Shown here: piece by piece, positions 53,656 to 64,000 of the stretch
Numbering within the stretch: the first letter of the stretch is position 1
Layout of the letters: each line of letters opens with the position of its first letter
Assembly (NCBI GenBank): GCA_949752745.1
Contig: OX457026.1
Location: forward strand, 71,985,091 to 72,049,090
Length of the DNA: 64,000 nt
Origin: Protula sp. h YS-2021
Taxonomy: Eukaryota > Annelida > Polychaeta > Sabellida > Serpulidae
Reading direction: 5' to 3'
Translations under genes and position numbers: made by a program
Notes under the pieces: model-generated
What the model was told of the DNA's origin: nothing
What the model saw: only the letters and a program-made list of their open reading frames with translations
Database searches by the model: none

Positions 53656-56600
53656 TCACTCGTTTGGAATGCCGTACTTGTTAGGTCGTGAGGAGATCAC
53701 TGGGAGTGCTTGACCCCTTAAAAACTCCTTCCAGTCGACGATGCTGAAAAAAAAAACAGGTTCGTTATAAAAAAAAAAGGCGCGGATAGAAAGAGCATTT
53801 TAGTCGGTTGGCCATTTGCATGGCTCATCATGAACGGGAGCGGGATGGGTAGGAATATCTTTCAGTTGTGAAAAGCTTTTTTCCTCAATGTTCAATGCCG
53901 AAGTTAATGGTGGAAGGGCTTGAGGGAACTTCAGAAAAGAGTTATTTATGGCGGGATGTGAAGGGGGTTAGGTGAGACCCATATAGTTCATCACGATTGA
54001 TCTTATCTCAAGGTAGTTAAATGTCTAAACTGTATATCAAATATCTTAACTACTCAGATACTAAAACCATCATAACGAGCAAGATAGTCTAAGCAGGAAA
54101 GTGAAAAAATGAAAGTGACGTCACCAGTCGTGATTCTCGTCTGCTTCCATGATGAGGTCAGCATTGGTGCACACGTGACTTGCTATTTGTTTCGTTTCCA
54201 AGTCGGGTTTCATCATGCCAGTGTCGTCAGCCCTGAGAAAATACGTCTAAAAACTACAGTCACAACAATTAAACGCACCATATATAGGATTCCCGCGCTT
54301 TTCGCTAAAAAAATTCTCGGACTTTCCAACACTTCTCAAGAAACCATAAAATTATCAATATGGACCATAAAATTACCAAAACTCCAACGACAAAACGTCA
54401 TAAGTTTAAATTATATTTTCAATTCCCAGGACTTTCCAAGACTCTTTCACAAAATTCCATATATTGCATACTCGCACTTTTCAGTGACGATAGAGTATCC
54501 TACAAATTCCACACAACATTAATAGGCAATAGAATCAGCTGATTGAGCTGTGGCATCACCTTTTAACAAGGCTTTTCTTTTGACTGAGTGTGTCGAGCAT
54601 GGAGTAGAAACTCCTGTAGGCATTCCTCGCCTCCGCCTCGCTCACAGTACCATCGCTGTCCGCATCCAGCATGTCAAACATCAGCTTCGCTGCTCGCACC
54701 TCATTCGCTGTTAAAAGCTTCACTAACTCCAGCTGAAAATGGTTCATTTTCAGAACACAGTAGTTACATAGTTTTTTTGATCATTCTTATAAATCTAATT
54801 GTGAAACAGATTTTCATGCGTTGTGGGGAGCTTTGTCAGGTTAAAATGTCAGAAAAATAGCACGCAACCATCATCTGGTTTTTGTCATTGATGTCACCTT
54901 TTGGTGGGCTGATTGTGAGAAAATAAACTCTCAGTAAACTCTCTGAATTTTAGACACAAAAAATTGATAGCGACTGTAGTAGCGAGCAGAATAAGGAGCA
55001 GACTACAGCGAGTTGCGTGACGTCAAGACACACGGCGTCGTCGTCGTCATGCACCGTAGAACTTTAATTTTAGGTATCCAAAACTTTAATTTTAGGTATC
55101 CAAAAAAAAAAAAAAATTGACACTTTGACAGCAAAAAGTAATTTTTGAGATAAATGATTTGTTGATTTCAAAATATAAATGAAGAAAATCTCATTATGAA
55201 AAATGATATCTAAATAAATTCGAGATCAATAAAAAGACAATAAGTTAGTGAGCTCAAAATTGAAATTTTGCTACCAAATCAAGAATTGAACTTTTTATAT
55301 CCAAAAATAAATTTTAGCTATCATTCAATCATAAACATTTTTTGATATATCTAAGTATTTATTGAAAACAAAAAATGATTTGAGAGATCAAAAGTACATT
55401 TAGACATATCAAAACTATATTACAGATAGAAAAAAATATTTTTTGGTATCGAAATATGAATTTTTGCGATAAAAAATAATTTTCAATATCAATCATTGCC
55501 TAAAAAATGTAAAAACTGGTACTATGAAAATCATGTCGAATTATCATAAAAAATCGCACTTGGCGATATATCACTATGAACGACATCCATTATGCAGGGA
55601 CTTGAAGAACACTATATTGGATTAGGGATGACGGTTTGTGGAGGGAGGGGGGCTTGTTGTATATCTGTTAAAGTTAGTCTGTAATCAATCCGCCATTCCG
55701 GAGAATAGCTAATGGATAGGCATCATAAGTGACAGCACAGCACGTTGTTGTTGAATTTCAATTCTTTGACAACGAAGACGAACCGACCGGCCAGATTGCT
55801 TTTAACATATATACCGTTATACACTGGTGACAGGACACCGAAGTTCGCACCTTATCTTTTCTTCCTAATATCTTCTTGGCTTGGTGTTTCATGAATTCCT
55901 TGTAGTCAACTGATCCACTTTTATCTGCATCAAGCATTTCAAATTGAAACTTGAGTAAATCTTCTTCAAAATCATCCATCGGTTTTCCAAATAACAATTC
56001 GTGTTCTTTTTTCTGGAATTCCATGAATTCGTCAAAGGATATGTCGGCATCTACAAAAATTTCAGGCAAAAACAACATAAACTGCATGCTGTATTCATAT
56101 AAAAAGATCAAATTGGAAAAATCGTGCCCAAACATTATCAAGCGAAAAAAAATTTCAATAGCTTACATCTATTTCAAAATGCTACCTTTCTCCCAAATGA
56201 TAGCAATATTAAAAGAGGATATTTCGACACTTTAAAATCCAAAAATAAAACTTAAATTGCCGCGCAGAGGTGAGATCGGATAGGAGTGAACACTGGCCCA
56301 CTTGTAACTCACCTCGGTTAACGTCCAGCTTGTCAAAATCGTCTGATATTGTTTGCATTTCGTCCGGGGACAAAAGTTTGCATATATCGTCCTAAAAATA
56401 CAGGACCATTCTTAACGCACTTTTAAAACACCAAATATTGACAACATATTTACAGATATTTCTTAAGGCCAAATCATTTAAGGAACAACGAAATGATAAC
56501 AGTCTGGCAGTGCGTCACATTTTGCATTTAGCGTGGCCTTGGTATAAACACTCCTATTGTAAGATAACGCCAACAAAACCACTCTTAGACGCTAAATAGA

Positions 56601-58535
56601 ACAAGATTTGGAAAAGGGTAATTTTTATATGCGCTAGCAAAGTTGAAAACCTGTTCACAAGCTTTAATGTGTGTAGCACATCTATAAAAAATTCATAAAT
56701 TTAAGGAATTGTTTTATTTTATTTTATTTTTTTATAATTCACATAATTCTTTTATGAAAATGCTTTATCGATATGAAAAATTGATGTTCAGTATTTTGGG
56801 GCTAATTTTACCTTCTTTTATTTTGATTCACAGACTTAAAACTTAAAACTTGTACAGTTTTAGTTTTGACAAATATATTAAAAACTTAAGGTAGGAATAG
56901 CATAACATCATTTTCGGAAGTTTTTGGAGTCCTCGAAAATTTCCGAAATTTCTGTCTGTAACATGCCCTTCATATATAAAACACATAGAGAGTGATTTTT
57001 ATGCGATGCATTATTTTCTAAATATATGTAAGAAGTAGTAATCTATCATTTATTTTCTTAAAATTTGGCAGCAAGTGTATTTTTCTTCTCCGCATATTCT
57101 TGGTACTTAAGCAAAAAATATGTTTTAGTATTAGAGACATATCGGCTCCGAGATATTCCCCTTCACAGCCCGAATGAATGGTAAACTTCATTGAGTACTC
57201 TATAACAATAGTTTTTACTCTATTACTTATCCAAGGTCATACATACGCAAGTATCGCAACTCCAGCCTACTGGCGTCTTGGCTCTGTGGACTATCTTCAG
57301 ATCCTGTTCTGTGTAGTGCCTCTGTTCTCTCAGACAGTCAAGATGGAACACTTTGCAGCACACACGGCAGGGGAAGCCATTTACCATGTACGATGTTGGT
57401 TTATTACATAGTGGACAAACGTTCTCATGCTCAACCTGACGTAAAAAGCCGTTTACTGAAAGAAACTCAATTAGCAATTGTTCAATAATTATGATTAATA
57501 CGATGAACAAAAGTTCATGAATTTTGAATACCGAAGGTCGTCATTAAATCTTTCAATAGCGTTAGCGAGTGCATTAGTAACACATCAACCTTTGTGGCAC
57601 ATGAACTGACTATTGCATTCCAGATACGATCTCCCAACTATGGAGTAGCATTTTTCACACCCTGATCGTGCAACAGCCATATCAGCATCTTTACTTTTGA
57701 ACACACACATTTCTTTTCATTTTCCTCCCTCGGATTTATAAAAAAACAGTCGGCAAAGAATACATTAAATGAATAGATAGAGGTAGCATTGTAGTCGATC
57801 TTACACACACATGGAAGGAAGCCTCGTTCTGGACATAACTTCAAGTCGATTTCCATTATTTCTTCTTTATTTGTATGTTGTGTGTAAAAAAATCTTCAAC
57901 GTTTTCAGGCGAATAAGACTCTTCAAGGCATTTCGAACACGAAACATAAAATTACAGCTCATAGAAATCGATGCTCTACTCTTAAAATCACTTCTTTAAG
58001 ACTGAACTTAACTTTAAAAATAAGGTAAATGTCAATTTAGTTGGAAATTAAATTGCATCTCAAAACCATCTCATCAAGCAGCATATTACTACATATACTT
58101 TTTAACGTCATATATGAAGAAGGTAAATTAAAACCTGGTACGCGTTTGAAAAATAAATGTGCTGCAGCAATCAGTTTTTACCTTTTTGGGTACGTCATAG
58201 GCAGATTCGTCCTCCATTTTGATTGGTTCGTCGTATTTTGATTCGACGCCGTGGGTTGCAGTCTCACTGTCTACAAGAAGTCGATCTTTTTTACTCGATT
58301 CTAAAAACTCTAAAATATTTTTCCTGTTTTCTTTCCTGTCCTCTGATAAATGCAGTTGAGAATCGTCAATGGTAGAGCCCTTGTTGCTCGATTCTTTGCT
58401 TCTAGACTCACTCTTTCCTTGACTGGCTGAGAAGTCTTGCTGTCCCTTCCCTAGAGTAAGAAGTGTCGTTGTCACCCCTACCTTTGTTTTCACATGAACT
58501 AACTCTTCTTTCTTCTTGGACGTTCCTGAACCCAT
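53656..58535 (-). CDS. PHF24: PHF24/GINIP-like PHD-finger and EF-hand protein, 6 exons
   Basis: Exons 58535-58182, 57435-57247, 56391-56313, 56050-55851, 54732-54560 and 53743-53656 join in phase and give 360 residues (human PHF24 about 400). The ATG at 58535 follows an in-frame TAA (58550-58548) and gives MGSGTSKKKEE, a textbook N-myristoylation and basic-patch start like the human MGVLMSKR. Residues 1-118 are low complexity. Residues 125-181 form a Cys4-His-Cys3 PHD-like finger (CPLC, FPCRVCCKVFHLDC, GWSCDTC). EF-hand loops lie at 204-215, 248-259 (DADKSGSVDYKE) and 297-308 (DADSDGTVSEAE); a degenerate fourth is at the C-terminus (IVDWKEFL). Vertebrate PHF24 binds GTP-loaded G-alpha-i and modulates GABA-B signalling. 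The last exon (88 bases) was found from its C-terminal pattern and matching phase. The exon 2 acceptor at 57437-57436 is preferred over TTCAG at 57464, which would give an immediate stop. Confidence 0.87.
55062..55560. repeat. AT-rich degenerate minisatellite in PHF24-like intron
   Basis: It starts with two exact copies of a 22-base unit, AACTTTAATTTTAGGTATCC, then continues as ~24-base AT-rich units built around GATATCAAAA/TATC motifs, with an A-run at 55103-55117. It lies between exons 4 and 5. Confidence 0.65.
56392..57246. other. PHF24-like intron 2
   Basis: AT-rich; no exon or repeat is recognised. Confidence 0.6.
57436..58181. other. PHF24-like intron 1
   Basis: AT-rich. The 72-codon minus-strand frame at 57638-57856 has no homology I recognise and no matching splice phases, so I do not include it as an exon. 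Confidence 0.6.
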
Positions 58536-58550
58536 GCTCACCAGTGCTTA

Positions 58551-61500
58551 CGATCGCTGATCGCTCGTTGATAATTGTAGAATTAATTATTTATATTCAT
58601 AAGGACCATTGAATTGATTTTATATTATGCCGTTTAATTTGTTGGTGATATTGTGTGCTCAAGGGCGAGCAGGCTTGACTTCATTACAACAGATCTCCTT
58701 CGGTATAAATAAAGTCTCCTCCACGAGCCAGTCAAGTGTAAGCTTTATATCCTGTTCATCTGAAAGAAAATAAATGGACTAGGTTATATTGAGAGTAAAC
58801 GAAACAACTGCAACGCTAAGACTTGTTCTGTTAAGAATCCGATTTGCTTTTATGCCAATGTTTATTATCACCAAAATAGGTTTCTGATGCCGATAACCTA
58901 TAGTTCAATTTTTCTGATTTAACAGACAATCTTGTTGGGGTCACCACAACCGTAGAATTTACCATCCCATCCCCCAGCGCCTCTCAATCTCTCACCCCCT
59001 TCTCTCACCCTCTTCAGGCACATAATAATCCCTACATCCTTGCCTCGTTCTTTTTTTTTTTTTTGATTATCAAAACTCTTAGTATTCCAAAATTCTCGTC
59101 TTAGCTTAACGCTGAATCAAGGCAAGCTTCGAAATGCCGAAAATATGCCAACGTACAACACCGCACTAGAAACGAAACTTTGTTAAATTCTAAATTTAAA
59201 GTAACATTTAATCCTTCAATGATCTTTAACTAAAAAAATAGTTGAAATAAATTCCAAATATATCTATCAAAGTTTAATTTAGGTACTTTCTCCTACTTTA
59301 GCAAGAAGTTACTGTTTCTTGGAAAATATTGACAGTTTTTAAACAATCAACGGATCTGGTATTTATAAATGCTCAGGTCCTGAATTATGTTTCAGCTTTG
59401 CGACTTACCTGATAAATTACCGAAGAAAAACACATAAATTCTTAGTCCGTACTGCAATAGGCGTGTGTAAGCAAATGCATAAGTCGAGCCGTTCACAGAA
59501 TTTAGCCGACTTCAAAAAGATCTCCTTTTAAGGTGTACCAGCCCAGCTCAGGCCATCAACCAAATTGCCTAGCCTTAAAATGCTGCACCATTAAGTGTGG
59601 GGCGAAAGATTTCTTCATCGAAAGGATCTAAAGGATATCTAAAGAACACCTAAAGGATAGTCTAGAAACAGGCTATTCTAAATTGAAGTACAAGAATTTT
59701 ATTTATTTATTTATTCTTTTTGGTTATCCTTAAAGAAAAATTTTGTACATAAACAATTGGATATAATTTTCTCTGTTTATTACAGTTCTTATACATTTAA
59801 GAATGAAAACCAATATCCAGTCGATGGAGTGATCTAAGACCAATATCTATCAAACAGAAGTACTGCAAATAGCCGAAAGCAAAAAAAGATAAACCTTGAT
59901 TATTAAGTGAGTGTTGCCCCAGTGTACAAGAAAGGAATGCTCATTCACTCTTAAGAGTCTATTCCATAATAACCAGTGTATATGTTTATTTGCTAGAGCC
60001 TAACACTGCCAAATAATGACTTAATAGATCGTATTGTTCGTAAATTGCTTGTAAAGAAGCCACTTTGAGTTAGTTTTCTCACTGCAGAATTGTTTTTTTT
60101 TTTTCCATACGCAGTATGCATTTTTCGGCTCAGGAATGAGTTAAAATAACCAAATGTAACCTACGCTGGATTTGATTCTACGATTCTGTTACTTTATTGC
60201 GCAAGGCCAACAGCTTAAATAGCTAATATCAAAATACATACGATCCTTATTTACTTTTTTCAGTTTTATTTATTTATTTTTTATTTTTTCGCTTATAAAG
60301 TCTAAATATTTTTATCCGGTTTGATCGGATTTTATTTGTTTACTTGTACATTTTTTGCTTGTTATACCTTATTCGCTTATAATAACACGTTTCGGGTAGG
60401 TAATGTCTGGATCTCAAGATAGTTGAATTGTTTCACTTTCAGCTCGGTAAAACAACTTTGAGCACCTCTGTTCATGTAACCAGGTCTTCCAAATCGCCCC
60501 TCCCCCCCCCCCCCCCGCCCCAAAAAAAAAAAAAAACGTTTACCCACCTCTGCCTTCTTCAGTGAAATAAAGCAGGTTACTGTCATTGCTTTGATTAAAC
60601 TATTTGTTTATAATTATCAAAATCAGTTAACTGTGCGCCATGTTTGTCTTGTCGCAAAAAATGGCATCAGCAAACACTTCCCTGTATGTCGTTTATGAAC
60701 GGTCTGACAAATATAGCAGCTATTCTTATGACAACAATTCCATACAGTTAACCTTTCGAACAGATAAGCTTGATAGAGGGAATATCCTGTAGGTATATAT
60801 AAGAGTAAAGAACAGTGTCATTGCGACCGGCTGAAACAACAGCTAAATTGTCAAGATTCACTCAGTAACCGGAACCGTAGAGTTCTGAAAACAAACATTA
60901 AGTTCTGATAACTTTTCAATGTTTCGGTTAACGATTAAAAACTTAAACTGTTTTTTTTTTTCTCACATATATAGTGATATAATGTTTGCAACCTTCACTG
61001 TCTTTTAAGCACATTTCCCACAAGCCTTTTGATACTTGATTGAGTCAAATAATCTTCGCCAATCTTGACTCGCCTGCAAATATTTTTTTTTCGATTTTGT
61101 GAAACTTTTTTTCGATTTCCTAAAGCATTTTGTTACAAAATCGAAAAAATACTTTAGGAAATCGAAAAATTTTTTTTACAAAATCTTGTGTTATTTGTCA
61201 TTGTTATGTAACTGATTATGCAAGGGCTTTTTCGATTCCGTTGAACTTTCTTTTCGATATCGTAATCGGGGAAGAGACAAAAATTTCGATTTTGTAAGAG
61301 TCCCGCCTGCAAAATTCTGCCTAACCAAGATCAGTTTAGGAGTTTACTTCAGCTCATAAAGCGCTGATTCCAAAGCATTTACAAAATTGAGTCGGAAATA
61401 AAATTCAATTATAACGATGAGAAAATTGTTGGTAAAAAACAAACAGAACAATGAACTCACAGGATCTCTCTGTAAACTCTCTACCAAATGTGTAAACAAC

Positions 61501-62367
61501 TGGTTAAAAGTCTAACAACCTCTGTCTTTTCAAAACAGCAGTCTAGAAAAAATTCAAAGCGTTCCCCCTCCAAAAAAATATCAATAGTAATATGCCGGTA
61601 GAGACTAACGCATCTGACCCTCGAAATTCGCACCACAAACTTAGATTTACTTGTCACTGTGCAAATTGTTCCTGTATCAAGATATTTGCCCTCCACCCAG
61701 CTCATCAAACCTGCAATCGTGTGTAGTTTCCCTCCCGAGCACCAGCCCAACTCAATCAAAGTTTTCGGTAATCCGTTAAAATCATCCAATCAATATTTTT
61801 CCAAGTCGATCAAAATGTTGGAAGCATTGAAAAAAAAATAGAATTTGTCAAAATGAAACTCGATATGTAAAAATTTTTAGTGTTTATTTTAAGGAGTGTA
61901 AAGTGTCATTTTTAAATGTTACAGGCGTATGTTGCGTCACATGCTTGCACAATTCTATCAATTTAGTTGAATACGCTGAATTTTAACATTTAAATATTTC
62001 AAAGTCCTCTGGTGTGGCAACATTTTACCGATGATATTCATTTCATAGATATTACAGATATTTTGCTACTTTGATCTTACAAAAAGAAATACTGTATTTT
62101 ACTTGAAAACCGACATTTAAATTCATTTTAAAACAATAAATAGATGTACACACATAATCACGACCATACCCCACCCCACCCCCCCCCATCCCCCATCGTA
62201 CCGCAGTGAAATCAACGAACAATTTAATTACCTTATGTAAAAATGCGTAGAACTTCATAATTTCAAGACATTCAAGAAAATATTTTAGTGAAAACTTTCA
62301 ACAAGATTCAATACTTCGTAAACAGAGAAAAAATACAAAGGACTAGAGCAGTGTGCATAGCCCACAT
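58551..62367. other. Upstream of PHF24-like gene, no gene recognised
   Basis: It includes the promoter/5' UTR of the PHF24-like gene (right of 58535), homopolymer tracts (T at 59050-59064, C and A at 60499-60535) and a hairpin at 61108-61169. A 102-codon minus-strand frame (61789-61481) shows no domain and no splice context. Confidence 0.5.
61108..61169. repeat. 18-bp perfect inverted repeat
   Basis: TTTTTCGATTTCCTAAAG at 61108-61125 pairs with its exact complement at 61152-61169 across a 26-base loop. Further TTCGATTTTGT-like segments lie on both sides, so it may be part of a short palindromic repeat family. Confidence 0.8.
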
Positions 62368-62645
62368 ATTCCCCGCAGGCTCCCCATCAGTTAAACACGG
62401 CCATCAATAGTCAATCAAGAGCTGAAATTTTCCAAATCCAGTTGGTGCATTTTCCTTGGACGAACCTGGCCTATTTACAATGCCGATCTGTGTTTGTTCA
62501 CATAGAAGCTACATACTAAGTTTCATAAAAATCCTTGCAGGAGTTTTTAAGCTATTGTGTTCACAAGCTCTTGATGACAGATCGACAGACAGACCGACAC
62601 ACGGTCGATCGCATATATTCCCCACAGGCTCTACCTGTGGGGAAT
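62368..62645. mobile_element. Short pearl/HINE-like element with terminal hairpin
   Basis: The left end ATTCCCCGCAGG (62368-62379) and right end complement CCTGTGGGGAAT (62634-62645) match at 11 of 12 positions. The right end is a perfect 12-bp hairpin (62617-62645, loop CTCTA). A GACA/GACC tract (62576-62602) precedes it. There is a single core unit rather than an array. It lies just downstream of the stop codon at 62776, on the 3' side of that gene. Confidence 0.65.
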
Positions 62646-62775
62646 AAAATATCCAACTGATGTCCACACACTGTGAATACTGAAAAGGTTGAAGACAAGC
62701 GCTCTAAAGTTGGCGACTGATTGGTCAAATATAAAAACCCCAACGCTTGATTTGGTCATGTGGGTTGTTGACAAA

Positions 62776-63444
62776 TCACAATTCGCCATCACTGGCTTGC
62801 TCAGCTGCAAAATAAATGGGCGGGGTCTCTTTATCAGGCGAACCATCCAGCGAATCAACGTCGAAATTTTCCTTTAAATTTGCATATTTATGATTACGAA
62901 AGGCATCATGAAGAGTTTCTTTTCTTCTCTCTGAGCCTGGATTCGTTATTGGTATAGAACGGTTTACAGAATGCCGCGCAGAAATCCCGTCAGAAGCTAC
63001 TCCCAAATCCAAATCATCTAAATATTGAACTAAATCTTGACTTGAATCTCGAATTGCCGCACCTGTAATCACGGGTGACGTAGAAATCTCTGAAGCTTGA
63101 CCAATATCTGCGATGCCCATGCTTGCATTTAAATCATGGTTATGAGCTGCATCTGCAATAAAGCGATCGTTTGTAACCAAAACAGCTTGTCCCTGTTCAT
63201 AAAAATTTTCCGTCAAATTAGACTGCAAAAGTTGTTTCATATCATTTGAAATGTCCGATTCTGTTTCAGCTGAAGCTGTGTTACGTTCACTGAAAGAACC
63301 CGCGTCTACGTTTAGGTTCAGAGACGTTTGTGGCACCAGTGGGTAGCCGTCATCTACGCCTTCGAATAAAGCTTTGGCCAGGTCCTGTTGTTGCCTTTCT
63401 GCTTCTGCTACATGTGGAAGCTGGTCCGCAGTCACTTCGCCATC
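62776..63444 (-). CDS. Unrecognised acidic protein, last coding exon
   Basis: A 222-codon terminal exon with acceptor GGGAG|GAT at 63446-63445, in phase 0 with the exon at 63943-63844. It is rich in Asp, Ser, Glu and Asn, with no Cys motif or membrane segment. Visible features are a short helical stretch (VAEAERQQQDLAKALFEGV), QDLVQYLDDLDLG, and ETLHDAFRNHKYANLKENF near the C-terminus, which ends SDGEL. Composition suggests a largely disordered protein. I do not recognise the family. The shown start Met in this frame is really a GTG inside the exon, so it is not a start. Confidence 0.65.
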   Translation of the reverse strand, partial: DGEVTADQLPHVAEAERQQQDLAKALFEGVDDGYPLVPQTSLNLNVDAGSFSERNTASAETESDISNDMKQLLQSNLTENFYEQGQAVLVTNDRFIADAAHNHDLNASMGIADIGQASEISTSPVITGAAIRDSSQDLVQYLDDLDLGVASDGISARHSVNRSIPITNPGSERRKETLHDAFRNHKYANLKENFDVDSLDGSPDKETPPIYFAAEQASDGEL

Positions 63445-63843
63445 CTCCCAAAAATAAATAAATTAATAAAAAAATAATAAATACAAAAAAAAATCATTTC
63501 AAAATCGACGCTGAATGTATGACGTTATTTTGCATATCAATGCCACTTATTGCTCCCTAGACCAGCGACTTGAGATTTTTTACATAAAAATGAATACTTT
63601 TAAAGATTACGACGGCAATATACTGTCATTCAAAATTGTTTTTCTAAGTCACTGCCATTTTAAATCTTATTTGTGTTGCTCACGTGACAAAAATATAAAT
63701 ATATAAAATGCCGCCGTTTAATCAAACGCCCGCCAAACTCCATTACCACCCCCCATCCACACCCACACCCACATATGTTGTACCGGCCTACGCCCCAGAA
63801 ACAAAGCGCCACATACACCGCCAGGTTACAGCCAGCATCTTAC

Positions 63844-63943
63844 CTTTGCAGTTCGTGTACTTTGCCCTGAGTCTTGAGCAGCTTCTTTATTGTAGCCGTC
63901 CTTGCCCCACACATTTTTCTTCACTTTCAGTTGCACAGATTCC
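63844..63943 (-). CDS. Unrecognised acidic protein, penultimate exon
   Basis: A 100-base exon between TTTGTAG|G (AG at 63945-63944) and GCAAAG|GTAAGA (donor at 63843-63842). It encodes 33 codons (ESVQLKVKKNVWGKDGYNKE, then AAQDSGQSTRTAK) after one base of a split codon. The other two frames contain stops, and its phase fits the next exon. Earlier exons lie beyond the right edge. Confidence 0.6.
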
Positions 63944-64000
63944 CTACAAACACACGCACCAGTTTTAGGCAAATGGAGACCCCCCTCCCCCCTCCCCCCC

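Noticed and set aside
57638..57856. Cys-containing minus-strand frame as a PHF24-like exon
   Set aside because: Flanking splice phases do not fit and adding it would interrupt the conserved order; skipping it gives a clean join.
58539..58541. GTG at 58541 as PHF24-like start
   Set aside because: The ATG six bases downstream follows an in-frame TAA region and gives the conserved myristoylation start.
61481..61789. 102-codon minus-strand open frame
   Set aside because: No domain, no start or splice context and no link to either neighbouring gene.

Overview
The window is animal nuclear DNA: AT-rich, with long introns flanked by GT/AG, and more than half of the identifiable sequence is transposon-derived. 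Three features point to a lophotrochozoan, most likely a mollusc (inference, about 0.65): a DUF1647-type membrane protein gene, several short elements with ~160 bp internal tandem repeats and GGAC/GACA microsatellite tails that resemble bivalve 'pearl'/Helentron-associated elements, and BEL and L1/Tx1-type retrotransposons. The only RNA-gene-like sequence is a degenerate tRNA-Ser-like element; there is no CRISPR array or bacterial operon.

Host genes in order. (1) WDR83 (MORG1), minus strand: exon 1 at 10239-10161 and exon 2 at 312-233; the rest lies beyond the left edge. Its ~9.8 kb first intron holds a nearly complete BEL/Pao LTR retrotransposon (1798-9317) in antisense orientation, with a GTAGT target duplication. 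(2) A three-exon DUF1647-like type II membrane protein on the plus strand (14318-16064), divergent from WDR83. (3) A complete nine-exon MTHFR on the minus strand (29638-19588; 677 aa, all splice phases consistent). (4) A six-exon PHF24/GINIP-like gene on the minus strand (58535-53656; 360 aa) with an N-myristoylation motif, a PHD-like zinc finger and three well-formed EF-hand loops; its last exon is only 88 bases. (5) The last two exons of an unrecognised acidic protein on the minus strand (63943-62776).

Mobile DNA. The BEL element (1798-9317) has a SAP domain at the start of Gag, three single-base frame breaks, and a 47-bp deletion in the 5' LTR that removes the TATA box still present in the 3' LTR. 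A degraded L1/Tx1-like LINE (about 44170-37640, minus) has an ORF1 carrying coiled coil, RRM-like and CTD-like regions followed by a NADAR (YbiA-like) domain; this is the most unusual thing in the window. A 0.8 kb foldback element (36023-36835), a hairpin-bounded fragment with a Crypton-like N-terminus (31041-31776), several pearl/HINE-like elements and many simple repeats fill the remainder.

The host genes are ordinary single genes: folate/methionine metabolism (MTHFR), signalling scaffold and splicing (WDR83), Gi/calcium-linked membrane signalling (PHF24-like), and an uncharacterised secretory-pathway protein (DUF1647). Nothing in the sequence links them functionally.
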